Below are positions 1 to 9,185 of a stretch of 64,000 nucleotides of DNA, in pieces. Position numbers and translations under genes: made by a program. The notes under the pieces are model-generated. The model was not told where the DNA came from, searched no databases, and saw only the letters and a list, made by a program, of their open reading frames with translations. Origin of the DNA: Hymenobacter mellowenesis (lineage in GTDB: Bacteria > Bacteroidota > Bacteroidia > Cytophagales > Hymenobacteraceae); contig NZ_JAUQSX010000001.1 of assembly GCF_030581005.1 (NCBI RefSeq), forward strand, positions 868,001 through 932,000. Reading direction: 5' to 3'. How positions within the stretch are numbered: the first letter of the stretch is position 1; every line of letters begins with the position of its first letter.

Positions 1-192
1 GCGCAGCAGGTCGAGGCCGTCGCCGCCGGGCAGGGTGAGGTCGAGCACAATGCACTCGTAATCGTGCAGCAGCATTTTTTCCTGCGCCTGGGCGTAGTTG
101 GTGGCCACTTCGCAGATGTAATGCTGGGCCTGCAGGTAGCTCACCACGCTGGCCAGCAGGGCCGGTTCATCTTCAACGAGCAGCAGTTTCAT
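1..192 (-). CDS. Response regulator receiver domain, truncated by the window edge
   Basis: The first 64 codons are read leftward from the ATG at 190-192. The protein opens with MKLLLVEDEPAL, the beta-1 strand and acidic pair (E7, D8) of a CheY-like receiver, and D51 in the VLDLTLPGGDG segment is the expected phosphoacceptor. Such proteins take phosphate from a sensor kinase and usually control transcription through a C-terminal domain. That domain lies outside the window, so the OmpR-type assignment is only a guess. The gene continues past base 1. No kinase gene is visible on this side. Confidence 0.9.
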   Translation of the reverse strand, partial: MKLLLVEDEPALLASVVSYLQAQHYICEVATNYAQAQEKMLLHDYECIVLDLTLPGGDGLDLLR

Positions 193-249
193 GAGGGAAC
201 GAATGGGAATGAATGGCAAGGTAGCAGCGATGCGGCGCCTGATGCCGGA

Positions 250-437
250 ACCTCACCCCCAGCCCCCCCCCCCGCGGAGAGGGGAGCCTGACGATTTGTA
301 GCGTGGACTCTGCGAGTCCGCGCCTGCTAGAACAGAGGGAGTCGTTCGCTCCGGCGCGGACTCGCAGAGTCCACGCTACAACCATGCAAGACCGGTGCCC
401 CCTCTCCCTGAGGAGAGGGGGTCAGGGGGTGAGGTGA
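250..437. repeat. Nested inverted repeat, outer arms CCTCACCCCC / GGGGGTGAGG
   Basis: The gap 193-574 has no credible gene. It holds an outer inverted repeat: CCTCACCCCC near 251 and GGGGGTGAGG near 426-435, both next to GGAGAGGGG or CCCCTCTCC tracts. The outer arms enclose a second, longer palindrome at 297-380. The right-hand half (GGAGAGGGGGTCAGGG and on) recurs near 30490-30517, so it is a dispersed element. Bases 438-574 are ordinary AT-richer leader in front of the TonB receptor, with no clear promoter. Confidence 0.7.
297..380. repeat. Perfect 28-bp palindrome with 28-nt loop
   Basis: Bases 297-324 are the exact reverse complement of 353-380. Each arm contains its own short palindrome (GGACTC-TGC-GAGTCC), so the element could fold as one long hairpin or as a cruciform with side hairpins. 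No T-tract follows, so a simple intrinsic terminator is unlikely. It lies between the divergent response regulator and TonB receptor genes. Confidence 0.85.
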
Positions 438-574
438 ACCGTTGGGTGACGCAAGAAAGTAAGCCCCCACTCACTTATTTTTCAAAATTCCGATTTCTTC
501 CAAATGTATTCTAAATCGCCGCGCTACTTCGCTTCCCTAAACCACGAACTCATTCTCACTTTCCCAAAATTCCC

Positions 575-3304
575 ATGAAGCGAATCCTACCCTCCTCTCC
601 CCTCTCGGCCCGGACGGCGGGCGCGGCGCTGCTGCTGGCCGCCTGCGCGGCGACGGCCCCGGCCACCGCCGCTTCGCTGGCTACAGCTGTAGCTGCGGCC
701 CCAAACGATTCCAGCCCGCTGGCACGCCGGCCGCTCACCGGCCGCATTCTGGATGGCAACGACCAAAGCCCGCTGGCCTTCGCCTCGGTGGCGGTGAAGG
801 GCACCAACCGCGGCACCACCACCGACGCCAACGGCAGCTTCAAGCTCGACGTGGACGACGGTGACGTGCTGGTGATTTCCTACGTGGGCTACGAGCTGCG
901 TGAGATGCCCGTGCCCAACGGCGCCAGCACGCTCGACGTGCCGATGAAAACCGCCACCCACACCACCGCCGACGTGATTGTGGTGGGCAACCGGGCCTCC
1001 GAGGCCCGCACCAACGTGGACCTGCCCGTGCCCGTGGACGTGCTCACGGCCAAGGAAATCACCAAAACCGGCCAGACCGAATTGGGCCAGATGATTCACT
1101 TCACGGCGCCCTCGTTCAACTCCACCAAGCACGCCATCAGCAACGTGACTTCGTACGTGGACCCGGCCACGCTGCGCGGCCTGGGCCCCGACCAGACGCT
1201 GGTGCTCGTGAACGGCAAGCGCCGCCACCAGTCCTCGGCCCTGAACGTGAACAACGTGGTGGGCCGCGGCTCGGTGGGCACCGATTTGAACGCCATTCCA
1301 ACGGCCGCCATCGAGCGGGTGGAGATTCTGCGCGACGGCGCGGCGGCCCAGTACGGCTCCGATGCCATTGCCGGCATCGTGAACATCGTGCTCAAATCCA
1401 ACCCGCGCGGCGGCGTGGTGACCGGCAACTACGGCATCACGGCCAAAGGCGACGGCGCCACCTACGACACGGGCCTGAACTTCGGCCTGCCCGTGGGTAA
1501 GCGCGACGGCTTCCTGAACCTGACCGTGCAGGGCCACCACAACGACCCCACCGACCGCTCGGGCGAGTACACCGGCCGGGTGTACAACTCCGACAAAGCC
1601 ACCGACGACGCCCTGGTGGCCCAGAACAATTTCAACCGCGACGTGACCAAGTATGGCACGGCCCGCAACACGATGGGCCAGTTTTTCTATAACGGCGAGG
1701 TGGCGCTGGGCGAGAAATGGCGGCTGTATTCCTTCGGCGGGATTTCCTACAAGGACATGACGGCCTACGGCTTCTTCCGCAACCCGAGCAACAAGGCGCG
1801 GGCGGTACTCTCGCTGTTTCCGAACGGCTACAACCCCGTATTCCCGGCCACGGTGCAGGATTTGGCCTCCACGGTGGGTTTGCGCCGCAAAACGGCCAGC
1901 GGCTGGAACCTCGATTTCAGCCTCGGCGGCGGCCAGAACATCATCAAGACCTACGCCAACCACACGGTGAACCCCTCGTACGGCAGCGCCTCACCGACTG
2001 AGTTTTACACCGGTACCAACAAGTTCGGCCAGGCCCTGGCCAACGTCAACGTGTCGAAAGGCTTTGCCATCGGCGGCCTCAAGTCGTTCAGCCTGAGCTA
2101 CGGCGGCGAGTTTCGGGTGGAAAACTACCAGCTGCTGGCCGGCGACGAAGCCTCCTGGAAAAAAGGCCCCGTGACCACCAACAACCCCGACGTGGGCAGC
2201 AGCGGCCGCGAAGGCATCGCGGCCGTGAACGCCGTGGCCCGCACCCGCAACAACGTGGGCGTGTACGTGGACGTGCTCAGCGACATCACCGACAACTGGC
2301 TGGTGGGCGTGGCCGGCCGCTTCGAGCGCTACTCCGATTTCGGCTCCAACGTGAGCGGCAAGATTTCGACCCGCTACAAGTTTTCGGAGATGTTTTCGGT
2401 GCGCGGCTCGCTCAACCGGGGCTTCCGGGCACCGTCGATGCACCAGCTCTACTACTCCAACTACGCCGATGCCCAGTGGCTGACGCTCAACGGCGTGTTC
2501 GATTCCTACCCCATTGCCCACCTGCGCAACGACAACCCCTATGTGCAGAAGCTGGGCGTGGGCCAGCTCAAGGCCGAAACCACGCTCGACTACAACCTCG
2601 GCTTCACGGCCCAGGTCACGCCCGACCTCGTGTTCACGGCCGATGCCTACCAGATTGACATCACCGACCGGGTGGTGATTTCGGGCCAGCTCGACGCCTC
2701 CAAGCCGGCCTTGGCTCCCGTGTTCACCGGCTCAGGCTACGCCCAGGTGCAATTCTTCTCCAACGCCCTCGACACCCGCACCCGCGGCCTCGACGTGGTG
2801 GCCAGCTACCGCAAAAAGATGGACCGCGACCAGGAAATGAGCCTCAACCTGGCCATGGCCCTGAACTCGACCAAGGTGGTGGGCGAAGTCCGCACCCCCG
2901 CCTCGCTGGCCAACCTGGGCACCCCGCTCGTCGACCGCGTGATGATTGGGCTGATTGAAGTGGCCCAGCCGCGCTCCAAGTTCATCGGCTCGGCCAACTA
3001 TCGCTTCAAGAAAATCGAAGGCCTGGTGCGCGCCACCCGCTTCGGCGAAGTAACCGCCATCCAGAGTACCCCCGAGTTGGACCAGACCTTCTCGGCCAAA
3101 GTCATCACCGACGCCTCGCTCACCTACGCCTTCACGCCCCGCGTGGGCCTCACCCTGGGCGCCAACAACCTCTTCAACGTCTACCCCGACGAAATCGCCT
3201 TCCCCTCCCTCACCGCCTCGGGCCAGACCCCCTACACGCGCTTCACCTCGCAGTTCGGCTTCATGGGCGCGTATTACTTCACGGCGCTGCGGTTTAGCTT
3301 CTAG
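575..3304 (+). CDS. TonB-dependent outer-membrane receptor
   Basis: This 909-residue protein has a signal peptide (about residues 1-33), a CarboxypepD_reg-like domain (about 54-135, beginning LTGRILDG), a TonB plug (about 145-270, with LVLVNGKRRHQS and VEILRDGAAAQYGSDA) and a 22-strand-type beta-barrel that ends in the aromatic FSF typical of outer-membrane proteins. Such receptors import bulky ligands using TonB and the proton motive force. No SusD partner is adjacent, so a glycan role is less likely. The next gene is a citrate transporter, which makes a metal-citrate ligand conceivable, but nothing in the sequence shows it. The stop codon lies inside the left arm of a 24-bp palindrome. Confidence 0.93.
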   Translation: MKRILPSSPLSARTAGAALLLAACAATAPATAASLATAVAAAPNDSSPLARRPLTGRILDGNDQSPLAFASVAVKGTNRGTTTDANGSFKLDVDDGDVLVISYVGYELREMPVPNGASTLDVPMKTATHTTADVIVVGNRASEARTNVDLPVPVDVLTAKEITKTGQTELGQMIHFTAPSFNSTKHAISNVTSYVDPATLRGLGPDQTLVLVNGKRRHQSSALNVNNVVGRGSVGTDLNAIPTAAIERVEILRDGAAAQYGSDAIAGIVNIVLKSNPRGGVVTGNYGITAKGDGATYDTGLNFGLPVGKRDGFLNLTVQGHHNDPTDRSGEYTGRVYNSDKATDDALVAQNNFNRDVTKYGTARNTMGQFFYNGEVALGEKWRLYSFGGISYKDMTAYGFFRNPSNKARAVLSLFPNGYNPVFPATVQDLASTVGLRRKTASGWNLDFSLGGGQNIIKTYANHTVNPSYGSASPTEFYTGTNKFGQALANVNVSKGFAIGGLKSFSLSYGGEFRVENYQLLAGDEASWKKGPVTTNNPDVGSSGREGIAAVNAVARTRNNVGVYVDVLSDITDNWLVGVAGRFERYSDFGSNVSGKISTRYKFSEMFSVRGSLNRGFRAPSMHQLYYSNYADAQWLTLNGVFDSYPIAHLRNDNPYVQKLGVGQLKAETTLDYNLGFTAQVTPDLVFTADAYQIDITDRVVISGQLDASKPALAPVFTGSGYAQVQFFSNALDTRTRGLDVVASYRKKMDRDQEMSLNLAMALNSTKVVGEVRTPASLANLGTPLVDRVMIGLIEVAQPRSKFIGSANYRFKKIEGLVRATRFGEVTAIQSTPELDQTFSAKVITDASLTYAFTPRVGLTLGANNLFNVYPDEIAFPSLTASGQTPYTRFTSQFGFMGAYYFTALRFSF

Positions 3305-3372
3305 TAGCACATGCTTTAGCTTGTGCAGCCGCCAGAACGTGCAACGCCGCACAAGCTAAAGCATGTGCTACT
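3303..3372. repeat. Perfect 24-bp palindrome over the receptor stop codon
   Basis: Bases 3303-3326 and 3349-3372 are exact reverse complements with a 22-nt loop. Each arm is itself nearly palindromic (GCACA...TGTGC), the same design as the element at 297-380. The last two bases of the receptor's TAG stop form the arm's start. An A-tract (GAAAAAAGAAC) follows. It may act as a 3' end or stabilising hairpin. Confidence 0.85.
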
Positions 3373-3380
3373 GAAAAAAG

Positions 3381-3535
3381 AACGGTCATGCTGAGCGCAG
3401 CCGAAGCATCTCTACCGCGGCAGTAAATCATTCGCTGCAACGAATGAGGTGGGACGAATTCGTTGCCTGCGGATGGTGAGCCGCGCAACGAAGCGGTAGA
3501 GACGCTTCGACTGCGCTCAGCATGACCATTCTTTT
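3381..3535. repeat. Dispersed hairpin element, copy 1
   Basis: The left arm begins GGTCATGCTGAGCGCAGCC and the right arm ends GCGCTCAGCATGACC. The arms pair over about 33 positions and the loop is the longest of the family. An A-tract precedes the left arm and TTCTTTTT follows the right, so the hairpin resembles a terminator in both directions. It lies between the TonB receptor and the citrate transporter. Confidence 0.85.
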
Positions 3536-3592
3536 TATTCCGCCAGCCCGTTCCGCTAACCCACCAATCCACTCACCCACCACCCCACCACC

Positions 3593-4942
3593 ATGCTCGC
3601 ACTCGCTGGCTTTGCCATGATTCTCACCTTCATGGTGCTGATTATGACGAACCGTCTTTCGGCCATTACGGCGCTGCTGCTGGTGCCGGTGGCGTTTGCG
3701 GTGCTCACCGGTTTCGGTGGGCAAATGGGGCCGATGATGCTCGACGGCATCAAGAATATTGCGCCCACGGGCATCATGCTGGTGTTCGCCATCATGTACT
3801 TCGGGCTGATGACCGACGCTGGGTTGTTCGACCCGGTCATCAACCGCATCCAGCGCGTGGCCCACGGCGACCCGCTGAAAATCATCGTCGGCACCGCGCT
3901 GCTGGCCCTGCTGGTGTCGCTGGACGGCGACGGGGCCACGACTTATATCATCGTCGTCACGGCCATGCTGCCGCTCTACCGCCGCCTGGGCATCAGCCCC
4001 TTGATACTGACCTGCATGAATATGTTGGTGGGCGGCGTGATGAACATTCTGCCCTGGGGCGGCCCCACGGCCCGCGCCATGAGCGTGCTCCACCTCGACA
4101 GCACGCAGCTGTTCAACCCGCTCATTCCGGCCATGGGCGCGGGGCTGGTGTGGGTGTTTTTCGTGGCCTGGCGCTTCGGCAAAAAGGAGCGGAAACGGCT
4201 GGGGCTGGAGCATCTTATCGAAGCTAAAGAAACCAAAGCCGTCGTTTACGGCCTCGCCGCCGGGCTGCCCCAGCCGCTGCCCGAAGTACTGGATTTGGAG
4301 ATTTCGCCCGAAGAAAAAGCCCTGCGCCGGCCCAGGCTTTTGTGGCTGAATGCTCTGCTCACCATCGTGCTGATGGTGGCGCTGGTGCGCGAACTGCTGC
4401 CGCTGCCGGTGCTGTTTATGCTGGCCTTCGCGCTGGCCGCCGTGCTTAATTACCCGAACCTGGCGCAGCAGCGGCAGCGGTTTGCGGCGCACGCGGGCAA
4501 TGCGCTGTCGGTGGCGGCGATGGTGTTCGCGGCGGGCATTTTCACCGGCATCCTCGGCGGTACGCACATGGTCGATGCCATGGCGCAGTCCTTCGTGGCG
4601 CTGGTGCCGCAGTCGCTGGGGCCGCACTTCCCGGTGCTGACGGGGCTGGTGAGCGCGCCGCTTACCTTCTTCATGTCGAACGACGCGTTTTACTTCGGCA
4701 TCCTGCCGTTTTTCACCAAGGCGGCCTCGGCGTTCGGGATTTCGGCGGCCACCATGGGCAAGGCCTCGCTGCTGGGCCAGCCCGTGCACCTGCTGAGTCC
4801 GCTGGTGCCGTCCACGTATTTGCTGGTGGGTTTGGCGGGCGTCGACATCGGGGCGCATCAGCGCTTCACGCTGAAGTGGGCCGGCGGCACGGTGCTGGTG
4901 ATGCTGGTAACTTCGCTGTTGCTGGGCATCATTCCGCTCTGA
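3593..4942 (+). CDS. CitMHS-family citrate/metal symporter
   Basis: This is a 449-residue, very hydrophobic protein with about 11-12 membrane segments. It carries CitMHS hallmarks: the LVSLDGDGATTYIIV segment in the middle of the first half, GGVMNILPWGGPTARA shortly after, and a matching C-terminal half (FFMSNDAFYFGILPF). The family takes up citrate as a complex with divalent metal, with protons. Start choice: the first ATG after the upstream repeat, giving the usual family length. It is probably transcribed alone, because repeat hairpins stand on both sides. Substrate metal cannot be read from the sequence. Confidence 0.88.
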   Translation: MLALAGFAMILTFMVLIMTNRLSAITALLLVPVAFAVLTGFGGQMGPMMLDGIKNIAPTGIMLVFAIMYFGLMTDAGLFDPVINRIQRVAHGDPLKIIVGTALLALLVSLDGDGATTYIIVVTAMLPLYRRLGISPLILTCMNMLVGGVMNILPWGGPTARAMSVLHLDSTQLFNPLIPAMGAGLVWVFFVAWRFGKKERKRLGLEHLIEAKETKAVVYGLAAGLPQPLPEVLDLEISPEEKALRRPRLLWLNALLTIVLMVALVRELLPLPVLFMLAFALAAVLNYPNLAQQRQRFAAHAGNALSVAAMVFAAGIFTGILGGTHMVDAMAQSFVALVPQSLGPHFPVLTGLVSAPLTFFMSNDAFYFGILPFFTKAASAFGISAATMGKASLLGQPVHLLSPLVPSTYLLVGLAGVDIGAHQRFTLKWAGGTVLVMLVTSLLLGIIPL

Positions 4943-4950
4943 TTATTTAG

Positions 4951-5068
4951 AACGTCATGCTGAGCGTAGTCGAAGCATCTCGCGTGCGGCAGTAATCAAA
5001 ACCGTTCCAACGATTGAGTTACTACCACACGCGAGATGCCTCGGCTACGCTCGGCATGACGTTCTTTT
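4951..5068. repeat. Dispersed hairpin element, copy 2
   Basis: It begins 9 nt after the citrate transporter stop. Left arm AACGTCATGCTGAGCGTAGT, right arm ending CGGCATGACGTTC. The inner stem is the CTCGCGTG variant in both arms (CACGCGAG on the right) instead of CTCTACCGC. TTCTTTTG follows the right arm. Confidence 0.85.
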
Positions 5069-5135
5069 GTATTTAACGACCTCTGGCATCTTTGCCTAAT
5101 CTACCGCGTTACCCAGCTACCCTAGCTTCTCCGCC

Positions 5136-5954
5136 GTGAACCACTACATCGAGCAAATCATCCAAAACCCGCTGGCCTCGCTGGCCATCGTGGGCAATCT
5201 GGTCATCATCGAAAGCCTGCTTTCGGTGGACAATGCTGCCGTACTGGCCACCATGGTGGGCGACCTGTCCAAGGAGCAGCGGCACAAGGCCTTGCGCTAT
5301 GGCATTTTCGGGGCGTACATTTTCCGGGGGCTGTGCATTCTGTTCGCATCGTTTCTCATCAAGTTCTGGTTTTTGAAGCCGCTCGGCGGGCTCTACCTGC
5401 TGTACCTGGTGTACGACCATTTCAAGGCCGGCCCGGCGCACGACGAGGAGAAAATCGAAAAGGAAAAAAGCTGGATTTACCGCAACACGCTAGGGCTGTT
5501 TGGAAAGTTCTGGGCTACCGTGGCGCTCATTGAGCTGATGGACCTGGCCTTCAGCATCGACAACGTGTTTGCCGTGGTGGCCTTCACCGACAACCTGATT
5601 CTGATTTGCGTGGGTGTGTTCATCGGCATTCTGGCCATGCGGCTGGTGGCGCAGGCCTTCGTGCTGCTTATGGGCAAGTACCCGTTTCTGGAAACGGCGG
5701 CTTTTGTGGTCATCGCCCTGCTGGGGTTCAAGCTGCTTTTCTCGCTGGTGAGTCACTTCCTGCCCGGCCACCCCGTGAGCGAGGCCCTGGAAGGCGAAGC
5801 CGCCGACGTGGCCCTCACGGTGCTCACGGTGCTCTGTTTCCTGGTGCCGTGGGCTACCTCGCTGCTCTTCAACGTGCCCCAGCGGCCCGGCGGCAACCGC
5901 GCGGCCGAGGCTAAGGCCGCCGAGCAAGCCGACTCGGCCGCCCAAAAAGCCTAG
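5136..5954 (+). CDS. TerC family integral membrane protein
   Basis: A 272-residue protein with about seven to eight membrane segments. The two TerC signature stretches are present: ESLLSVDNAAVLATMV near residue 30 and LMDLAFSIDNVFAVVAFT near residue 138, each with the acidic residue in a membrane helix that the family is thought to use for metal ions. The ends are hydrophilic. The start is a GTG; no ATG fits the family N-terminus. TerC proteins are linked to tellurite resistance and, in some bacteria, manganese efflux. The MFS gene begins 3 nt after its stop, so the two are surely co-transcribed. Confidence 0.88.
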   Translation: MNHYIEQIIQNPLASLAIVGNLVIIESLLSVDNAAVLATMVGDLSKEQRHKALRYGIFGAYIFRGLCILFASFLIKFWFLKPLGGLYLLYLVYDHFKAGPAHDEEKIEKEKSWIYRNTLGLFGKFWATVALIELMDLAFSIDNVFAVVAFTDNLILICVGVFIGILAMRLVAQAFVLLMGKYPFLETAAFVVIALLGFKLLFSLVSHFLPGHPVSEALEGEAADVALTVLTVLCFLVPWATSLLFNVPQRPGGNRAAEAKAAEQADSAAQKA

Positions 5955-5957
5955 CGC

Positions 5958-7190
5958 GTGGCCGAGGTTTTCCGCTCGCTGCAACACCGCAATTTCCGGC
6001 TGTACTACGCCGGCCAGTCTGTCTCCCTCATTGGCACCTGGATGCAGCGGCTGGCCGTGGGCTGGCTGGTGTACCAGGCCACGCACTCCGCCTTTTTGCT
6101 GGGCTTGGTGTCGTTTTGCGGGCAGATTCCGACGCTGCTGCTCTCGCCCTACAGCGGCACCGTGGCCGACCGCTACAGCCGCTACCGCGTGCTGCTCATC
6201 ACTCAGATTGCCTCGCTGGTGCAGGCTAGCGTGCTGGCTTGGCTGGTGCTGAGCGGGCACTACGCCACCTGGGCCGTGGCGGGCCTGAGTTTGCTGCTGG
6301 GCACCATCAATGCGTTCGACATTCCGGCCCGGCAGTCGCTCATTGTGGAGCTGGTGGACGACCGCACCCACCTGCCCAATGCCATTGCCCTGAACTCGAC
6401 CATGGTGAACCTGGCCCGGCTGGTGGGCCCGGCCGTGGCAGGGCTGCTGCTGGCGCATTTCGGCGAGGGGCCGTGCTTTGTGGTAAATGCGGTGAGCTTC
6501 GTGGCCGTGGTGGCCTCGCTGCTGCTCATGCGCATTGCGCCGCGTCCGGCACGCACGCACCGCCCCGGCGCCTGGGAGGGCCTGCGCGAGGGCTGGGCTT
6601 ACCTGCGGCAGGCCCCCATTTTGCGCCGCCAGATTTCGCTCATGGCGGGCATCAGCTTCTGCGTGATGCCTTTTGGCACGCTGCTGCCGGTGTTTGCCAA
6701 GGACGTGTTTCACGGGGCGGCGGGCACCTTTGGCTGGCTGAACAGCTTGTCGGGGCTGGGCTCACTTGTCGGTGCGTTCTACCTGGCCGGGCAGCCGGCG
6801 GAGGCGCGGAGGCCGCAGCTCATCACCTACGCGGCGCTGGTGTTCAGTGCCAGCGTATTGGCGTTTGCGCTCAGCCCGGCCCTGGGGCTGGCGCTGGTGT
6901 TCATCACGCTGGGCGGGGCAGGCATGATGCTCTTCATTGCGGGCACCAACACGGCCATTCAAACCAATGTAGACGACCACATGCGCGGCCGCGTGCTGAG
7001 CTACTACGTGATGGCGTTCCAGGGCATTCAGCCCTTGGGCGCGCTGCTGGTGGGGTGGCTGGCGCGGCATATTGGGGCGCCGCACACGGTGGCGCTGCAG
7101 GGAGCGCTGGGGCTGGTGGTGGGGCTGGCGTTCTGGCAGCAGGGCCGCCGCTCAGCCCAAGAAAAGAAGTTGGTGGCGGCAGGCAATTAA
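5958..7190 (+). CDS. MFS transporter, EntS-like exporter family
   Basis: A 410-residue protein with 10-12 membrane segments. The N-terminal LQHRNFRLYYAGQSVSLIG and GTWMQRLAVGWLVYQ are typical of the MFS_3 (enterobactin exporter) group, and the loop 2-3 motif appears as SGTVADRYSRYR. It probably exports a small molecule, but the substrate is unknown. The start is a GTG only 3 nt past the TerC stop, an operon arrangement. No siderophore genes are nearby, so the EntS resemblance is one of family only. Confidence 0.87.
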   Translation: MAEVFRSLQHRNFRLYYAGQSVSLIGTWMQRLAVGWLVYQATHSAFLLGLVSFCGQIPTLLLSPYSGTVADRYSRYRVLLITQIASLVQASVLAWLVLSGHYATWAVAGLSLLLGTINAFDIPARQSLIVELVDDRTHLPNAIALNSTMVNLARLVGPAVAGLLLAHFGEGPCFVVNAVSFVAVVASLLLMRIAPRPARTHRPGAWEGLREGWAYLRQAPILRRQISLMAGISFCVMPFGTLLPVFAKDVFHGAAGTFGWLNSLSGLGSLVGAFYLAGQPAEARRPQLITYAALVFSASVLAFALSPALGLALVFITLGGAGMMLFIAGTNTAIQTNVDDHMRGRVLSYYVMAFQGIQPLGALLVGWLARHIGAPHTVALQGALGLVVGLAFWQQGRRSAQEKKLVAAGN

Positions 7191-7336
7191 AGGCTGGAAA
7201 AGCCGGTCAGCAACCAGAGCGCCGGAAGCGTAGCCACGGCCCATGTTGGTGCTCGTTGCTGATGCAGGATTGTAGCGGCGAAGGTGTTATAATTTCGTAA
7301 TTCTTGACCTCTTTTCCACTTCAGCCCTCCTTCCGC

Positions 7337-9046
7337 ATGAAAAAATTTACCGTGGGTTTGCGCCATTTGCTTTGTTTTGGCTTGCTGGCGGCGCCCGGCC
7401 TGGCCCGTGCGCAGGCCCAAAGGTGGCAATGGGCAGCAGCGCCCGGTCCCGCCGCCCCGGCCGGCCTGGGCAGCTCCGGCGTGTCGGCCATGGCCCTGGA
7501 TGCGGCCGGCAACACCGTCGTGGCCGGGCAGTTTCACGGCACCCTCACGCTGGGCACCACCACGCTGACCAGCGCCGGCCACAACGATATTTTTGTGGCC
7601 AAAGTCAGCCCCACTGGCCAATGGCTACAGGCTGTGCGCGCTGGCGGCGCGGGCGACGACTTGGTGAGCGCCCTGAAGCTGGACGCCGCCGGCAACGCCG
7701 TGGTGGGTGGCCGCTTTGGCAACCTGGTGACGGGAGCCACGGCTGCGTTTGGCCCGCTCACGCTCATCTCCGCCGGCAACGCCGATGCCTTTGTGGCCAC
7801 GCTCAGCACCACCGGCCAATGGACGCAGGCTGTGCGTGCCGGCGGCACCAACGCCGACCAGGTGGCGGACCTGGTGTTCGACGGCACGGGCAATGTCCTG
7901 GTGCTGGGCACCATCACTGGCTCCGGCAACCTGGGCAGCCACGTTTTCAACGCGCCCGCCGGCACTATGCAGCTGTTCGTGGGCCGGCTCAACCCGGGCA
8001 CGGGCACCTGGACGCTCCTGAACCAAGGCCCGCCCCCCTACGGCGCCCAGCCCAGCGCCCTGGCATTGGATGTGGCCGGCAACGTGGTCGTAGTCGGCCA
8101 TTGCGGCAGCGGCATCACGTTCGGGAGCACCACCCTTATTTCCAGCCGCAACGAAGGCACTTTTCTGGCCCGCCTGAACACTACCAGCGGGCAGTGGACG
8201 CAGGCCGTGACGCCAGTGCAGTCGCGTAGCAGCAATGCCCCGCCCACCACCATCAACGCCTTGGTGGTGGATGCCACCGGCACCATCACGGTGCTGGGCA
8301 CCCTGCTCGAAAGCACCACCTTTGGCAATACCACGCTCACCAGCGTGGGCAGCTACGACATTTTCGTGGCCAAGCTCGACGCTTCCGGCCAGTGGACGCA
8401 GGCCGTACGCGCCGGCGGCCTGGCCAATGACATCGCCAGCTCCATCGCCCTCGATGCGGACGGCAATGCCGTTGTCACCGGGCTGTTTGGGCCTTATGGC
8501 GGGTTCAGCCCGTCGCTCACGGCCAGCTTTGGCAATATCACCCTCACCAGCGCCGGGCAATACGATGCCTTTGTGGCTACGCTCAGCCCCAGCGGGCAGT
8601 GGCTGCAAGCCGTGGGCGCCGGTGGCACGGGCAGCGATGTGGCCGGCCCGGTTGTGGTCGATGCCGCCGGCAATGCCACCGTGGGCGGCATCTACACAGG
8701 CTTGGCCGCTTTTGGAAATACCGCCCTTACCGGCGACAGCAACTACGCTATGGCCTTCGTGGCCCGGCTCAGCAGCGGGGTGCTGGCTACGCACGCTGCC
8801 TCAGCCACGGCGGCCGAAGCTTTCTCCGTGGCCCCCAATCCTGCCACTGGCGCTGCACACCTTGCCTGGCCCGAAGCCAGCAGCACCGCCCGCCCGGTAC
8901 AGTTGCTCGATGCCGTGGGCCGCGAGGTGCGGCGCCAATTGCTGCCCGCTCGCGCTACCGCCACCACGCTCGACGTAACGGGCCTCGCACCCGGCCTGTA
9001 TGTGGTGCGCTGCGGCGCAGCCGCCAGCCGTTTGCGCGTGGAGTAG
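7337..9046 (+). CDS. Secreted beta-propeller-like repeat protein with T9SS sorting domain
   Basis: The start is the ATG at 7337, whose product begins MKKFTVGLRHLL and gives a clear signal peptide ending near AQAQ; the open frame extends 11 codons further up without purpose. The 569-residue protein contains about seven SBBP-like repeats of roughly 60 residues (pattern DAAGN.VV.G.F, LTSAG..D.FVA, GQWTQAVRAGG). The last 80 residues (FSVAPNPATGAAHLAW ... GLAPGLYVVRC) form a type A T9SS C-terminal domain. It is therefore expected to pass the outer membrane through T9SS and be attached to the surface or released. No binding partner can be inferred. Confidence 0.87.
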   Translation: MKKFTVGLRHLLCFGLLAAPGLARAQAQRWQWAAAPGPAAPAGLGSSGVSAMALDAAGNTVVAGQFHGTLTLGTTTLTSAGHNDIFVAKVSPTGQWLQAVRAGGAGDDLVSALKLDAAGNAVVGGRFGNLVTGATAAFGPLTLISAGNADAFVATLSTTGQWTQAVRAGGTNADQVADLVFDGTGNVLVLGTITGSGNLGSHVFNAPAGTMQLFVGRLNPGTGTWTLLNQGPPPYGAQPSALALDVAGNVVVVGHCGSGITFGSTTLISSRNEGTFLARLNTTSGQWTQAVTPVQSRSSNAPPTTINALVVDATGTITVLGTLLESTTFGNTTLTSVGSYDIFVAKLDASGQWTQAVRAGGLANDIASSIALDADGNAVVTGLFGPYGGFSPSLTASFGNITLTSAGQYDAFVATLSPSGQWLQAVGAGGTGSDVAGPVVVDAAGNATVGGIYTGLAAFGNTALTGDSNYAMAFVARLSSGVLATHAASATAAEAFSVAPNPATGAAHLAWPEASSTARPVQLLDAVGREVRRQLLPARATATTLDVTGLAPGLYVVRCGAAASRLRVE

Positions 9047-9069
9047 GGTTTAGCTTAGCGCTACACTTA

Positions 9070-9169
9070 AACGTCATGCTGAGCGCAGCCGAAGCATCTC
9101 TACTGCACAACTAATCAATTTTAGCACTGCAGTAGAGATGCTTCGACTCCGCTCAGCATGACGTTCTTT
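9070..9169. repeat. Dispersed hairpin element, copy 3
   Basis: It sits between the convergent beta-propeller-like gene and tdh, 24 nt after the first stop and 17 nt from the second. The inner stem reads CTCTACTGC with GCAGTAGAG opposite, a paired change from the CTCTACCGC form. GACGTTCTTT closes it. It could end transcription from both sides. Confidence 0.85.
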
Positions 9170-9185
9170 ATTATCGCTGATTATC

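Noticed and set aside
3428..4858. 476-codon frame antisense to the citrate transporter
   Set aside because: Rich in His, Gln and Arg with no motif, while the other strand encodes a clear CitMHS protein.
6239..7300. 353-codon frame overlapping the MFS gene on the same strand
   Set aside because: Frame-shifted shadow, Gly/Ala/His-rich, without membrane helices.
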